From assembly GCA_048497495.1 (NCBI GenBank), contig JAFHCF010000145.1, forward strand, positions 1 to 13,696: a stretch of DNA of 13,696 bases, given 5' to 3'. Source of the stretch: JAFHCF01 sp048497495. GTDB lineage: Bacteria; Pseudomonadota; Alphaproteobacteria; Rhizobiales; Ancalomicrobiaceae. The notes under the pieces are model-generated. The model had not been told where the DNA came from and did not search any database. It saw only the letters and a program-made list of their open reading frames with translations. The translations under genes were made by a program, and so were the position numbers. Each line of letters opens with the position of its first letter. Position 1 is the stretch's first letter. Positions 7,456 to 13,696 of the stretch are shown piece by piece.

Positions 7456-8337
7456 TCACCAGAAGAAGAGGCCCGCCGCCGGATCATGCGCCCCGCCGAA
7501 CAGGGCGCCGATCATCATCGCCGCGACTGCGGCGGCAACGAGGCCGTCGACCCGGTCGAGCATACCGCCGTGGCCGGGGATGATCCGACCGGAATCCTTG
7601 ACGCCGAAGCGACGCTTCAGCGCCGATTCGAAGAGATCGCCGGCCTGCGAGGCGACCGACAGCACCGCCGCGACCGCGAGCACCGGCAGTAGCCGGGTCG
7701 CGCCGGCGAAATGAGCGACCGCCGCGCCGACGATCGCCGCGCCGAGGAGCCCGCCCAGCGCCCCCGACCAGGTCTTCTTCGGCGACACCCGTGCCCACAG
7801 CTTCGGCCCGCCGATGGCGCGGCCGGCGAAGAAGGCGGCGATGTCGGTGGTCCACACCACGGCGAAGAGGAAGAACACCACCCAGAGCCCGTGCGGCCCG
7901 GCGCGCAGCACGATCAGCGCGACGATCGGCAGGCCGACATAGGCCGCGCCCCACCGTGCCCATCGCGCGGCGTCCGCCCCCCGGCGGCGCGCCTCGAGCG
8001 TCGAGAACGACGCGGCGATGGCGAGAAGAATGGCGACGACGAGCGCGACGCGCGCGATCGGCGCGGCGCCGACGTGGACGGCGGCGGCGGCGACCGCGGC
8101 GGCGAGACCGACGAAGCCGTATTGGGCGAGCCGCTGCGGCGCGCGCGAGCCGCCCATGACGATGGTCGTCCACTCCTCCATCATCAGCACGGCACAGCCG
8201 ACGAGGAGGATGCCGAAGGGCACCCCGCCCCACCAGGTCACGACGAGCGCGATCGGCCCGATCACGACCGCCGAGGCGATGCGCAGCTTCAACTCGCGCG
8301 CCTTGTCGACCGCCGGGGCGGAAACACCGTCGGTCAT
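7456..8337 (-). CDS. cdsA: Phosphatidate cytidylyltransferase (CDP-diacylglycerol synthase)
   Basis: CdsA makes CDP-diacylglycerol from phosphatidic acid and CTP in the inner membrane, the branch point for all phospholipids. The 293-residue protein is almost wholly hydrophobic, with about eight predicted membrane segments. It ends with the family signature: SQAGDLFESALKRR, then GVKDSG, PGHGG and DRVDG (about 230-265). An earlier conserved stretch, WTTDIAAFFAGRAIGG, is also present. The ATG at 8337 overlaps the uppS stop as ATGA, so the two are probably translationally coupled; the frame extends upstream to 8478 only as a shadow of uppS. Its composition is extremely GC-rich. The N-terminal 16 residues before the first helix are polar, as usual. 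Confidence 0.96.
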   Translation of the reverse strand: MTDGVSAPAVDKARELKLRIASAVVIGPIALVVTWWGGVPFGILLVGCAVLMMEEWTTIVMGGSRAPQRLAQYGFVGLAAAVAAAAVHVGAAPIARVALVVAILLAIAASFSTLEARRRGADAARWARWGAAYVGLPIVALIVLRAGPHGLWVVFFLFAVVWTTDIAAFFAGRAIGGPKLWARVSPKKTWSGALGGLLGAAIVGAAVAHFAGATRLLPVLAVAAVLSVASQAGDLFESALKRRFGVKDSGRIIPGHGGMLDRVDGLVAAAVAAMMIGALFGGAHDPAAGLFFW

Positions 8338-9101
8338 CGTCCCCCCTGGCGCGCGTCGATCCCGCCGAAGCGGCGTTCGCGCGCATTGTATTCGAGGATC
8401 GCCGCGTCGAAGACGGATTCGTCGAAGTCGGGCCACAGCACCGGCGAGAACACCAGTTCCGAATAGGCCGCCTGCCACAGGAGGAAGTTCGACAGCCGCT
8501 TCTCGCCGGAGGTGCGGATCACCAGATCGGGTTCCGGCATGTCGGCGGTGTGGAGGGCGGCGCCGATCGCCTCCGCGTCGATGTCGCCGGGCGCCATCTC
8601 GCCGCGCGCCACCTTCTCGGCCAGCGCCCGGACCGCCGCGACGATCTCCTGGCGGCCGCCGTAGTTGAAGGCGATGGCGAGCGTCAGCCCGGTGTTGGCG
8701 CGGGTCAGCACCTCGGCCTCGTCGAGGAGGGCGGCGATGTCGGGGGCGAGCCCCTCGCGCTCGCCGATCACCTTGACCCGCACGTTCTCGGCGTGGAGCT
8801 CGGCGAGATCGCGGCGGATGAAGAAGCGCAGGAGCCCCATCAGGAACCCGACCTCCTCGGCCGGGCGGCGCCAGTTCTCCGATGAGAACGAATAGAGCGT
8901 CAACTGGCCGATGCCGCGCCGCGAGGCGTGACGGATGATCCGGCGGACCGATTCCATGCCCTTGCGATGGCCTTCGGTGCGCGGCAGACCGCGCGCCAGC
9001 GCCCAGCGCCCGTTGCCGTCCATGATGATGGCGACGTGCCGAGGCACGGCGCCCGTCGTGGCGGCCGGTACTCCGAGAGGCGCTTCCGAAGCCATCGTCA
9101 T
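8334..9101 (-). CDS. uppS: Isoprenyl transferase UppS (undecaprenyl diphosphate synthase type)
   Basis: UppS is a cytosolic cis-prenyltransferase that adds isopentenyl units to farnesyl diphosphate to form the C55 carrier for peptidoglycan and other envelope glycans. The 255-residue product has the catalytic block HVAIIMDGNGRWA (22-34, with Asp28), the hydrophobic FNYGGRQEI region, and the C-terminal RTSGEKRLSNFLLWQ followed by YSEL, which together define the family. I chose the ATG at 9101, with AGGGG 8 nt upstream; the ATG at 9095 is an alternative two residues shorter. Much longer extensions in this frame overlap frr and have no family match. It follows frr by 38 bp and overlaps cdsA by 4 bp. 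Product chain length (C55 or other) cannot be read from sequence. Confidence 0.96.
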   Translation of the reverse strand: MTMASEAPLGVPAATTGAVPRHVAIIMDGNGRWALARGLPRTEGHRKGMESVRRIIRHASRRGIGQLTLYSFSSENWRRPAEEVGFLMGLLRFFIRRDLAELHAENVRVKVIGEREGLAPDIAALLDEAEVLTRANTGLTLAIAFNYGGRQEIVAAVRALAEKVARGEMAPGDIDAEAIGAALHTADMPEPDLVIRTSGEKRLSNFLLWQAAYSELVFSPVLWPDFDESVFDAAILEYNARERRFGGIDARQGGR

Positions 9102-9121
9102 CAGGCGATCCCCTGCCCGCC

Positions 9122-9139
9122 CGTCCCGCCGGCGGGACG
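9122..9139. repeat. Perfect 18-bp GC-rich palindrome at the frr stop
   Basis: CGTCCCGCC / GGCGGGACG is a perfect palindrome that begins directly after the frr stop codon and ends 20 nt before the uppS start. As RNA it would form a 7-bp stem with a CCGG tetraloop close to the uppS ribosome-binding site. No T-tract follows. It may stabilise the frr mRNA end or tune uppS translation. Confidence 0.6.
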
Positions 9140-9697
9140 TCAGACCTTGGTGATGTCCAGTTCCTTGGCGGCGAGCAGCTTGTCGATCTCGACGATGGTC
9201 TCGTCGGTCAGCTTCTGCACGCGATCCTGGAGCCGGTTCTCCTCGTCCTCGCTCATGCCGTCCTTGACCGCCTTCTTCAGGCTGTCGATGCCGTCGCGAC
9301 GGACGTGGCGCACCGCGACGCGGGCGGCCTCGGCATATTTGTGGGCGACCTTGACCAGTTCCTTGCGGCGCTCGGCGTTGAGCTCGGGGATCGGCACCCG
9401 CATGGTGGCGCCCTCGACGATCGGATTGAGGCCGAGATTGGCCTCGCGGATCGCCTTTTCCACCGCGTGCGCCATGCCGCGATCCCACACCGAGACCAGC
9501 AGCATGCGCGGCTCGGGCACCGACACCGTCGCCACCTGGTTGAGCAGCATGCGGGCGCCATAGGCCTCCACCGTCACCGGCTCCAGGAGATGGATGGAGG
9601 CGCGTCCGGTGCGAAGACCTCCGAGCTCTTCCTTGTAGACGCTGACCGCCTGGGTCATGCGGCGCTTGAGATCTTCGATGTCGAATTTGTGTGCCAT
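9140..9697 (-). CDS. frr: Ribosome recycling factor
   Basis: RRF splits post-termination 70S ribosomes together with EF-G. The protein is exactly 185 residues, the usual family length. The N-terminal domain I helix contains LRTGRASIHLLEPVTVEAYG (about 24-43), and the central region reads VPIPELNAERRKELVKVAHKY. The C-terminal helix contains a DEENRLQDRVQKLTD stretch. The ATG at 9697 gives MAHKFDIEDL and has GAGGA 6 nt upstream; the in-frame extension to 9787 lacks family character. It follows pyrH by 148 bp in the common alphaproteobacterial order pyrH-frr-uppS. Confidence 0.97.
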   Translation of the reverse strand: MAHKFDIEDLKRRMTQAVSVYKEELGGLRTGRASIHLLEPVTVEAYGARMLLNQVATVSVPEPRMLLVSVWDRGMAHAVEKAIREANLGLNPIVEGATMRVPIPELNAERRKELVKVAHKYAEAARVAVRHVRRDGIDSLKKAVKDGMSEDEENRLQDRVQKLTDETIVEIDKLLAAKELDITKV

Positions 9698-9845
9698 GGG
9701 ACGTCCTCGGGAGGGGTTTCCTCGGATGCATTCGCCCGGCGACGCGGATTCGCCGCCTGCGGGCGTTCGGATGAGATCGCGACGCACCCGGGCCGGAGCG
9801 CCGGATTCGTTCGTCGCCGGGCCTCCGTCGACGCCACCCTCCCCG

Positions 9846-10571
9846 TCAGTCGCGTCCGGCGACCACCGTCGCCTTTCCGCTCCCCTTCAGGACGTCGATC
9901 AACGCACCCGGCTCGCGAGCCGAGAACACGATTATCGGAATCGCATTGTCGCGGGCAAGTGCGAAAGCCGCCGTGTCGAGCACCTTGAGATCCCTACGGA
10001 TCGCTTCGTCGAAAGTGAGGCGCTCGAAACGGGTCGCGGCCGCGTCCTTCTTCGGATCGGCGGTGTAGATGCCGTCGACGTTGGTCGCCTTGAGGATGGC
10101 GTCGCAACGCATCTCCGAGGCGCGCATCGCCGCCGTGGTGTCGGTGGTGAGAAAGGGCGTGCCGAGACCGCCGGCGAACAGCACCACGCCGTCGCCGGCG
10201 AAGGCCCGCGCCGCGTCGCGCTGGGTGAAGGTGTCGCAGACGGTGGGCATCGGCAGGCCGGAGAAGACCGTCGCCTCGACCCCGCGCGCCCGGAGCGCCT
10301 CGCGCATGGCGAGCGCGTTCATCACCGTCGCCATCATGCCCATGTGGTCGCCGGTGACCCGGTCGGTGCCCTGTTTCTCGAGCCAGGCGCCGCGAAACAG
10401 ATTGCCGCCGCCGATGACGACGCCGATCTCGGCGCCGATGGCGCGGGCGGCGGCGATCTCGTCGGCGAGCCGACCGACGATGGCGGTGTCGATGCCGAGG
10501 GGCTGGTCGCCGGCGAGCGCCTCGCCGGAGAGCTTGAGCAACACCCGCTTCCAGGCCAGTCCGTTGCTCAT
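9846..10571 (-). CDS. pyrH: Uridylate kinase (UMP kinase)
   Basis: PyrH phosphorylates UMP to UDP with ATP; it is the hexameric bacterial amino-acid-kinase-family enzyme and acts in the cytoplasm. The 241-residue length is standard. Motifs seen are the ATP/phosphate-binding KLSGEAL (13-19), the glycine-rich VIGGGNLFRG, TGDHMGMMATVMNAL for UMP binding, and DGIYTADPKKD of the nucleotide site. The ATG at 10571 has AGGGG 5 nt upstream. It sits between tsf and frr as in many bacteria. A strong hairpin lies in the 139-bp gap after tsf. Confidence 0.97.
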   Translation of the reverse strand: MSNGLAWKRVLLKLSGEALAGDQPLGIDTAIVGRLADEIAAARAIGAEIGVVIGGGNLFRGAWLEKQGTDRVTGDHMGMMATVMNALAMREALRARGVEATVFSGLPMPTVCDTFTQRDAARAFAGDGVVLFAGGLGTPFLTTDTTAAMRASEMRCDAILKATNVDGIYTADPKKDAAATRFERLTFDEAIRRDLKVLDTAAFALARDNAIPIIVFSAREPGALIDVLKGSGKATVVAGRD

Positions 10572-10652
10572 TTCATCCCCTCACCGATCGTATTTCGCAC
10601 GGAACCACTCCCGAGAGGAGAGATTCGCCTGCCCTTGGCCTGCCCGGATACA

Positions 10653-10685
10653 CGAAGGGCGCCGGTTCGTCACCAGCGCCCCTCG
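10653..10685 (-). repeat. 10-bp hairpin between tsf and pyrH
   Basis: On the transcribed strand, bases 10685-10676 pair with 10662-10653 over 10 bp (one G-U) around a 13-nt loop. The hairpin begins 25 nt after the tsf stop. The sequence after it is not T-rich, so it does not qualify as a clean intrinsic terminator. It may act as an attenuator or mRNA-end structure separating the ribosomal genes from pyrH. Confidence 0.5.
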
Positions 10686-10710
10686 GAATTCAGATCGCGA
10701 CGACGATCGA

Positions 10711-11643
10711 TCAGACGCCGGCGGCGGCGGCGACTTCGGCGGCGAAGTCGGCGACTTCCTTCTCGATGCCCTCGCCGATGACCATGCGGACGAAGGCCTT
10801 GATGGTGACCGGCGCGCCGAGATCCTTCGACGCGGCGGCGGCGACGCCCTCGATGGTCAGTTCGGGGTTCATCACGAAGTTCTGCTTGAGGAGGGTGACC
10901 TCCTCGTAGAACTTGCGGATGCGGCCCTCGACCATCTTCTCGACGACGGCGGCCGGCTTGCCCGACTCGAGCGCCTGCTCGGAGAAGATCTTGCGCTCGT
11001 GCTCGACGATCGCCGGGTCGATCTCCTCGGTGCGCACGGCGGCCGGGGTCGGATCGTGGGCGGCGACGTGCATGGCGATCTGCTTGCCCAGCGCGGCGAG
11101 CTTGACCTTGTCACCGGTCGATTCGAGAGCCACCAGGACGCCGATCTTGCCGAGGCCGTCGGAGACCTGGTTGTGGACATAGGAAGCGACCACGCCGTCG
11201 GCGACCGACAGCGCCGCGGTGCGGCGCAGCTGCATGTTCTCGCCGATGGTGGCGACCGCGTCGGTGATCGAGTCGGCGACGGTCTTGCCGGTCGACGGCA
11301 GGGTGGCGGCGGCGAGCTTGGCGACGTCGCCCTCGGCGCCGAGCGCCACGGCGGCGACGCCCTTGACCAGGGCCTGGAAGCCGTCGTTGCGGGCGACGAA
11401 GTCGGTCTCGGAGTTGACCTCGACGACGGCGCCGCGGGTGCCGTCGGTGGCGACGCCGATCAGGCCTTCCGCGGCGGTGCGGCCGGACTTCTTGGCGGCC
11501 TTGGACAGACCCTTCTTACGCAGCCAGTCGACCGACGCCTCCATGTCGCCGGCGTTCTCGATCAACGCCGACTTGCAGTCCATCATGCCCGCGCCGGTCT
11601 TGTCGCGGAGATCCTTCACCTGGGAAGCCGAAATGGTGGTCAT
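10711..11643 (-). CDS. tsf: Translation elongation factor Ts
   Basis: EF-Ts is the guanine nucleotide exchange factor for EF-Tu. The 310-residue protein has an N-terminal UBA-like domain with VKDLRDKTGAGMMDCKSAL (9-27), then the signature SETDFVARNDGFQ (about 78-90), and a dimerisation core. The C-terminal part includes KFYEEVTLLKQNFV, where EF-Tu-contacting helices lie. The ATG at 11643 is preceded by AGAGG at 5 nt; the frame continues to 11880 only as non-family sequence. It follows rpsB by 233 bp, the near-universal rpsB-tsf pairing. Confidence 0.97.
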   Translation of the reverse strand: MTTISASQVKDLRDKTGAGMMDCKSALIENAGDMEASVDWLRKKGLSKAAKKSGRTAAEGLIGVATDGTRGAVVEVNSETDFVARNDGFQALVKGVAAVALGAEGDVAKLAAATLPSTGKTVADSITDAVATIGENMQLRRTAALSVADGVVASYVHNQVSDGLGKIGVLVALESTGDKVKLAALGKQIAMHVAAHDPTPAAVRTEEIDPAIVEHERKIFSEQALESGKPAAVVEKMVEGRIRKFYEEVTLLKQNFVMNPELTIEGVAAAASKDLGAPVTIKAFVRMVIGEGIEKEVADFAAEVAAAAGV

Positions 11644-11840
11644 GTTCGCCTCTGGAGTCTTCTTCAGACTGAAATCGGTCGGAAAGCGGATCGTCTCTCG
11701 TCGAGGAGATCCGGGGCCGGATCCGCCCGCCGTCGGGACGCGCCGCCGAGGGTGATCGAGAGGTCGCACGGGAGGGTGCGCCCCGCTCGGTCGGCGGCAC
11801 ATCGGATCGAACCGGGTCGACCACGACGGCATGATGACGG

Positions 11841-11866
11841 CCGGCCCGCGAAGTGACGCGGGCCGG
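11841..11866 (-). repeat. 10-bp GC-rich hairpin in the rpsB-tsf gap
   Basis: CCGGCCCGCG (11841-11850) and CGCGGGCCGG (11857-11866) form a perfect 10-bp stem with a 6-nt loop, beginning 10 nt after the rpsB stop. The transcribed strand continues with CCGTCATC rather than T residues, so a full terminator is not supported. A pausing, attenuation or RNA-processing role would fit the need for different S2 and EF-Ts levels, but this is inference. The rest of the 233-bp gap holds a 5-bp hairpin (11656-11670) near the tsf ribosome-binding site and no gene. Confidence 0.6.
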
Positions 11867-11876
11867 TCGATTTCGA

Positions 11877-12647
11877 TCACGCGCCGGCGATCTCGGCCAG
11901 CGCCGGCTCTTCGACCAGCACTTCGGATTCGCCGAGGTCGGCGCCCATGTCGCCCTGCGAACGCGACAGACCGTCGATCGCCGCGCGGGCGATCAGGTCG
12001 GTGTAGAGCGCGATGGCGCGGCCGGCGTCGTCGTTGCCGGGGACCGGATAGGTGATGCCGTCCGGATCGCAGTTGGAATCGAGGATCGCCGCGACCGGGA
12101 TGCCGAGACGCTTGGCTTCCTGGATGGCGAGGGCCTCGCGGTTGGTGTCGATGACGAACACCAGATCCGGCAGGCCGCCCATGTCCTTGATGCCGCCGAG
12201 CGAGCGGTCGAGCTTCTGACGCTCGCGATCGAGGGTCAGGCGCTCCTTCTTGGTGATCAGGTTGGCGGCCTCACCCGTCAGCATCTCGTCGATCTTGCGC
12301 AGGCGCTGGATCGAGTTGGAGATGGTCTTCCAGTTGGTCAGCATGCCGCCGAGCCAACGGGCGTTGACGAAGTACTGGGCCGAACGACGCGCCGCGTCGG
12401 CGACCGGCTCCTGAGCCTGGCGCTTGGTGCCGACGATCAGCACCCGACCGCCGCGCGCGACGGTGTCGGAGATCGCCTTCAGCGCCTGATGCAGCAGCGG
12501 AACCGTCTGCGCCAGATCAATGATGTGGATGTTGTTGCGGGTGCCGAAGATGTAGTCGGCCATCTTCGGGTTCCAGCGATGCTTCTGGTGGCCGAAATGG
12601 ATGCCGGCCTCGAGCAGCTGACGCATGGTGAAATCGGGCAAGGACAT
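11877..12647 (-). CDS. rpsB: 30S ribosomal protein S2
   Basis: S2 is a structural protein of the small ribosomal subunit. The product is 256 residues. The N-terminus carries the family signature TMRQLLEAGIHFGHQKHRW (7-25), followed by NPKM; YFVNARWLGGMLTNWKTI lies in the middle, and the region around PDLVFVIDTNREALAIQEA is also typical. The C-terminal tail is Ala/Glu-rich, as in other alphaproteobacteria. The ATG at 12647 is preceded by AGGAG (12662-12658) at a rather long 10-nt spacing. It is the first gene of the conserved block, with a promoter and structured leader upstream. Confidence 0.98.
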   Translation of the reverse strand: MSLPDFTMRQLLEAGIHFGHQKHRWNPKMADYIFGTRNNIHIIDLAQTVPLLHQALKAISDTVARGGRVLIVGTKRQAQEPVADAARRSAQYFVNARWLGGMLTNWKTISNSIQRLRKIDEMLTGEAANLITKKERLTLDRERQKLDRSLGGIKDMGGLPDLVFVIDTNREALAIQEAKRLGIPVAAILDSNCDPDGITYPVPGNDDAGRAIALYTDLIARAAIDGLSRSQGDMGADLGESEVLVEEPALAEIAGA

Positions 12648-12665
12648 GGGCCCGTGTCTCCTGTT

Positions 12666-12722
12666 TACCGGTTGAGCCTCCGCGTGGGGATATGTGACCG
12701 AAGGATTTCGGAAACACCGGTA
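12666..12722 (-). promoter_or_regulatory. Structured rpsB leader (candidate S2 autoregulatory region)
   Basis: Immediately upstream of the rpsB Shine-Dalgarno, 12666-12672 pairs with 12716-12722 over 7 bp (TACCGGT / ACCGGTA). This encloses a perfect 5-bp hairpin at 12698-12711 (CCGAA / TTCGG, 4-nt loop). The 3' arm of the outer stem ends 3 nt before AGGAG. In E. coli, S2 is known to repress its own mRNA through the rpsB leader; whether this leader does the same is inference from position and folding only. Confidence 0.4.
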
Positions 12723-12790
12723 GGACGCTTGACGGCCCCGAGGATGACCTCTGAACCGAGCGCCCTGCCCACGCGTGTGGAATGAGGCGG

Positions 12791-12819
12791 GGCTTAGGGG
12801 AGATGGGGGGAAATGTCAA
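12791..12819 (-). promoter_or_regulatory. Sigma-70-type promoter for rpsB
   Basis: On the minus strand a perfect -35 TTGACA (12819-12814) is followed after exactly 17 bp by TAAGCC (12796-12791). Preceded by C, the -35 fits the alphaproteobacterial CTTGAC form; the -10 is weak but begins with TA. Transcription would start near 12784 and give a leader of about 137 nt before the rpsB ATG. No better pair was seen in this gap. Confidence 0.6.
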
Positions 12820-13038
12820 GGATGGGAGGGGGGGCAGCATCGGGGTTAGAAATTAGAACGAATGCCGACTTTAGGCGCGAGACGCTCTTGCTGAATTCGA
12901 ATGTCAATCCGAGCGCCCTTTCAGGTCTCGGTAGCTTCGGCGGTCGCCCGACAGTTGAACCCGAAGCGTGCTGCCCGGCAGCACTCCACAAGGAAATATC
13001 CATCCTAAGCACTGCATTTTGTCAGCTAGCTGTATAGC
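12820..13038. other. Non-coding spacer spanning the composition change
   Basis: No gene is supported between the rpsB promoter and the stop of the SLATT-like gene. From about 12835 rightward, GC content falls visibly. The spacer holds a 17-nt inverted repeat (12968-12984, GTGCTGC / GCAGCAC around CCG) and a 10-nt palindrome CAGCTAGCTG (13023-13032) just after the SLATT-like gene's stop. Neither is followed by a T-tract. Short open frames on both strands lack convincing start signals. Confidence 0.5.
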
Positions 13039-13696
13039 CTAGCTTGCGTCCTTTCGAGCTACCCATTGGGTGTGTTCACGGGAAAATGCAAGCTCAGCCT
13101 CGTTTACGAAGTCGGAGAACTCTGACTCTGTCTTAACTGCTTCGGCGTTGCCTTTGATGATCCCAATTTCATGCGCCGCTAGATTGTAGCTGGCGGTCAA
13201 TTCGCTGTGTCGCTTCATCTGAATCCAGCCCAACACAGACGTGACCAATACGATCAACGGATCAAAGAAGCGGGATAGCCAGCCATACGAGAACTCATCA
13301 GCATACAATGACATTGCTGCCGTGAGATATATCAGTACGGTGATCACAACCCAAATGCGAAGCACTCGCCGATTCCAAGCAGATTTCTTCGCATACCACC
13401 GACGCTGATCATCAACCCGGCTTTTGGTGTAGTAGGTAATACGCTCGGTCAGTCCGAGCGCGCGAATTTCAAGCATCGAATCCGATACCTGCTCGGATTC
13501 CGGCGTGATCAACTCCTGCGCGATGGCTTGGTTCGATTGCAGGATGACGCGAAGTTGGTTGCGGAATGCGCCCTTCGGCACGGCGATTAGATCCGCGTCC
13601 ACGAACGGGTGTGCCCTCATGCTGAATCGCCAAGTCAAGGTCTTCACAGATTCGGCGAGTGCCCTGCAGCGATACCAGTCCTGATCGAGTTTCTTC
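13039..13696 (-). CDS. SLATT/DUF4231-like two-transmembrane protein (5' end beyond window)
   Basis: The frame is open from the window edge to TAG at 13039, giving 218 visible residues; the true start lies outside. A GTG at 13647 falls inside conserved-looking sequence (WYRCRALAES before it, KTLTWRFSMRAHPF after it) and has no Shine-Dalgarno, so it is internal. A helical region leads to DDQRRWYAKKSAWNRR (about 95-110). Two membrane helices follow (about 114-131 and 144-158), then a cytoplasmic helical tail ending NEAELAFSREHTQWVARK (about 198-215). This layout and the closing REHTxW motif match the SLATT domain, a predicted pore-forming effector domain found with SMODS nucleotidyltransferases or SLOG proteins in defence systems. 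Sampled lines are about 50% GC, unlike the neighbours, which suggests transfer. Function of this member is unproven, and no partner gene is visible. Confidence 0.75.
   Translation of the reverse strand, partial: KKLDQDWYRCRALAESVKTLTWRFSMRAHPFVDADLIAVPKGAFRNQLRVILQSNQAIAQELITPESEQVSDSMLEIRALGLTERITYYTKSRVDDQRRWYAKKSAWNRRVLRIWVVITVLIYLTAAMSLYADEFSYGWLSRFFDPLIVLVTSVLGWIQMKRHSELTASYNLAAHEIGIIKGNAEAVKTESEFSDFVNEAELAFSREHTQWVARKDAS

Noticed and set aside
6232..7692. 486-codon plus-strand open frame opposite rseP and the cdsA end
   Set aside because: Low-complexity, charge-rich translation typical of an antisense shadow; rseP on the other strand is unambiguous.
12813..13037. 74-codon plus-strand frame, and a 72-codon minus-strand frame at 12794-13012
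   Set aside because: Both cross the composition boundary or the rpsB promoter, overlap each other, lack recognisable sequence and have poor start signals.
13039..13647. GTG at 13647 as the real start of the SLATT-like gene
   Set aside because: The frame is open to the window edge, the residues just upstream fit the family pattern, and no ribosome-binding site precedes the GTG.

Overview
This window is a high-GC alphaproteobacterial chromosome segment, most consistent with Rhizobiales/Hyphomicrobiales; the genus cannot be named from the sequence. Positions 1 to about 12830 hold one co-directional block, all on the minus strand, in the classic translation / envelope-biogenesis order. Read in the direction of transcription (right to left) it is rpsB, tsf, pyrH, frr, uppS, cdsA, rseP, bamA, lpxD, fabZ, lpxA and lpxI. 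The lpxI gene runs off the left edge. Large open frames on the plus strand across this block are compositional shadows of the real genes.

The block links protein synthesis (S2, EF-Ts, ribosome recycling factor), pyrimidine nucleotide supply (UMP kinase), isoprenoid carrier and phospholipid precursor synthesis (UppS, CdsA), regulated intramembrane proteolysis (RseP), outer-membrane protein assembly (BamA) and lipid A synthesis (LpxD, LpxA, LpxI, with FabZ competing for the shared 3-hydroxyacyl-ACP pool). The gene dxr, which in many relatives sits between cdsA and rseP, is absent; only a 105-bp spacer is present there. A well-formed promoter lies upstream of rpsB. A textbook intrinsic terminator lies between bamA and lpxD, which suggests the lipid A genes are at least partly uncoupled from bamA. 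Several gene gaps carry strong inverted repeats. The largest is a 313-bp gap between fabZ and lpxA with a chain of hairpins that looks like a palindromic intergenic element.

Right of about 12835 the base composition drops to about 50% GC in hand-counted lines, against 63% or more in the core genes, and the conserved synteny ends. The only convincing gene there is a minus-strand frame at 13039-13696 that encodes the C-terminal part of a two-transmembrane SLATT/DUF4231-like protein. This family is associated with predicted nucleotide-signalled defence systems. The frame is open to the window edge, so its true start and any partner genes lie outside. This is the most likely accessory (defence-type) locus in the window; the rest is a conserved housekeeping region with interesting non-coding structure.
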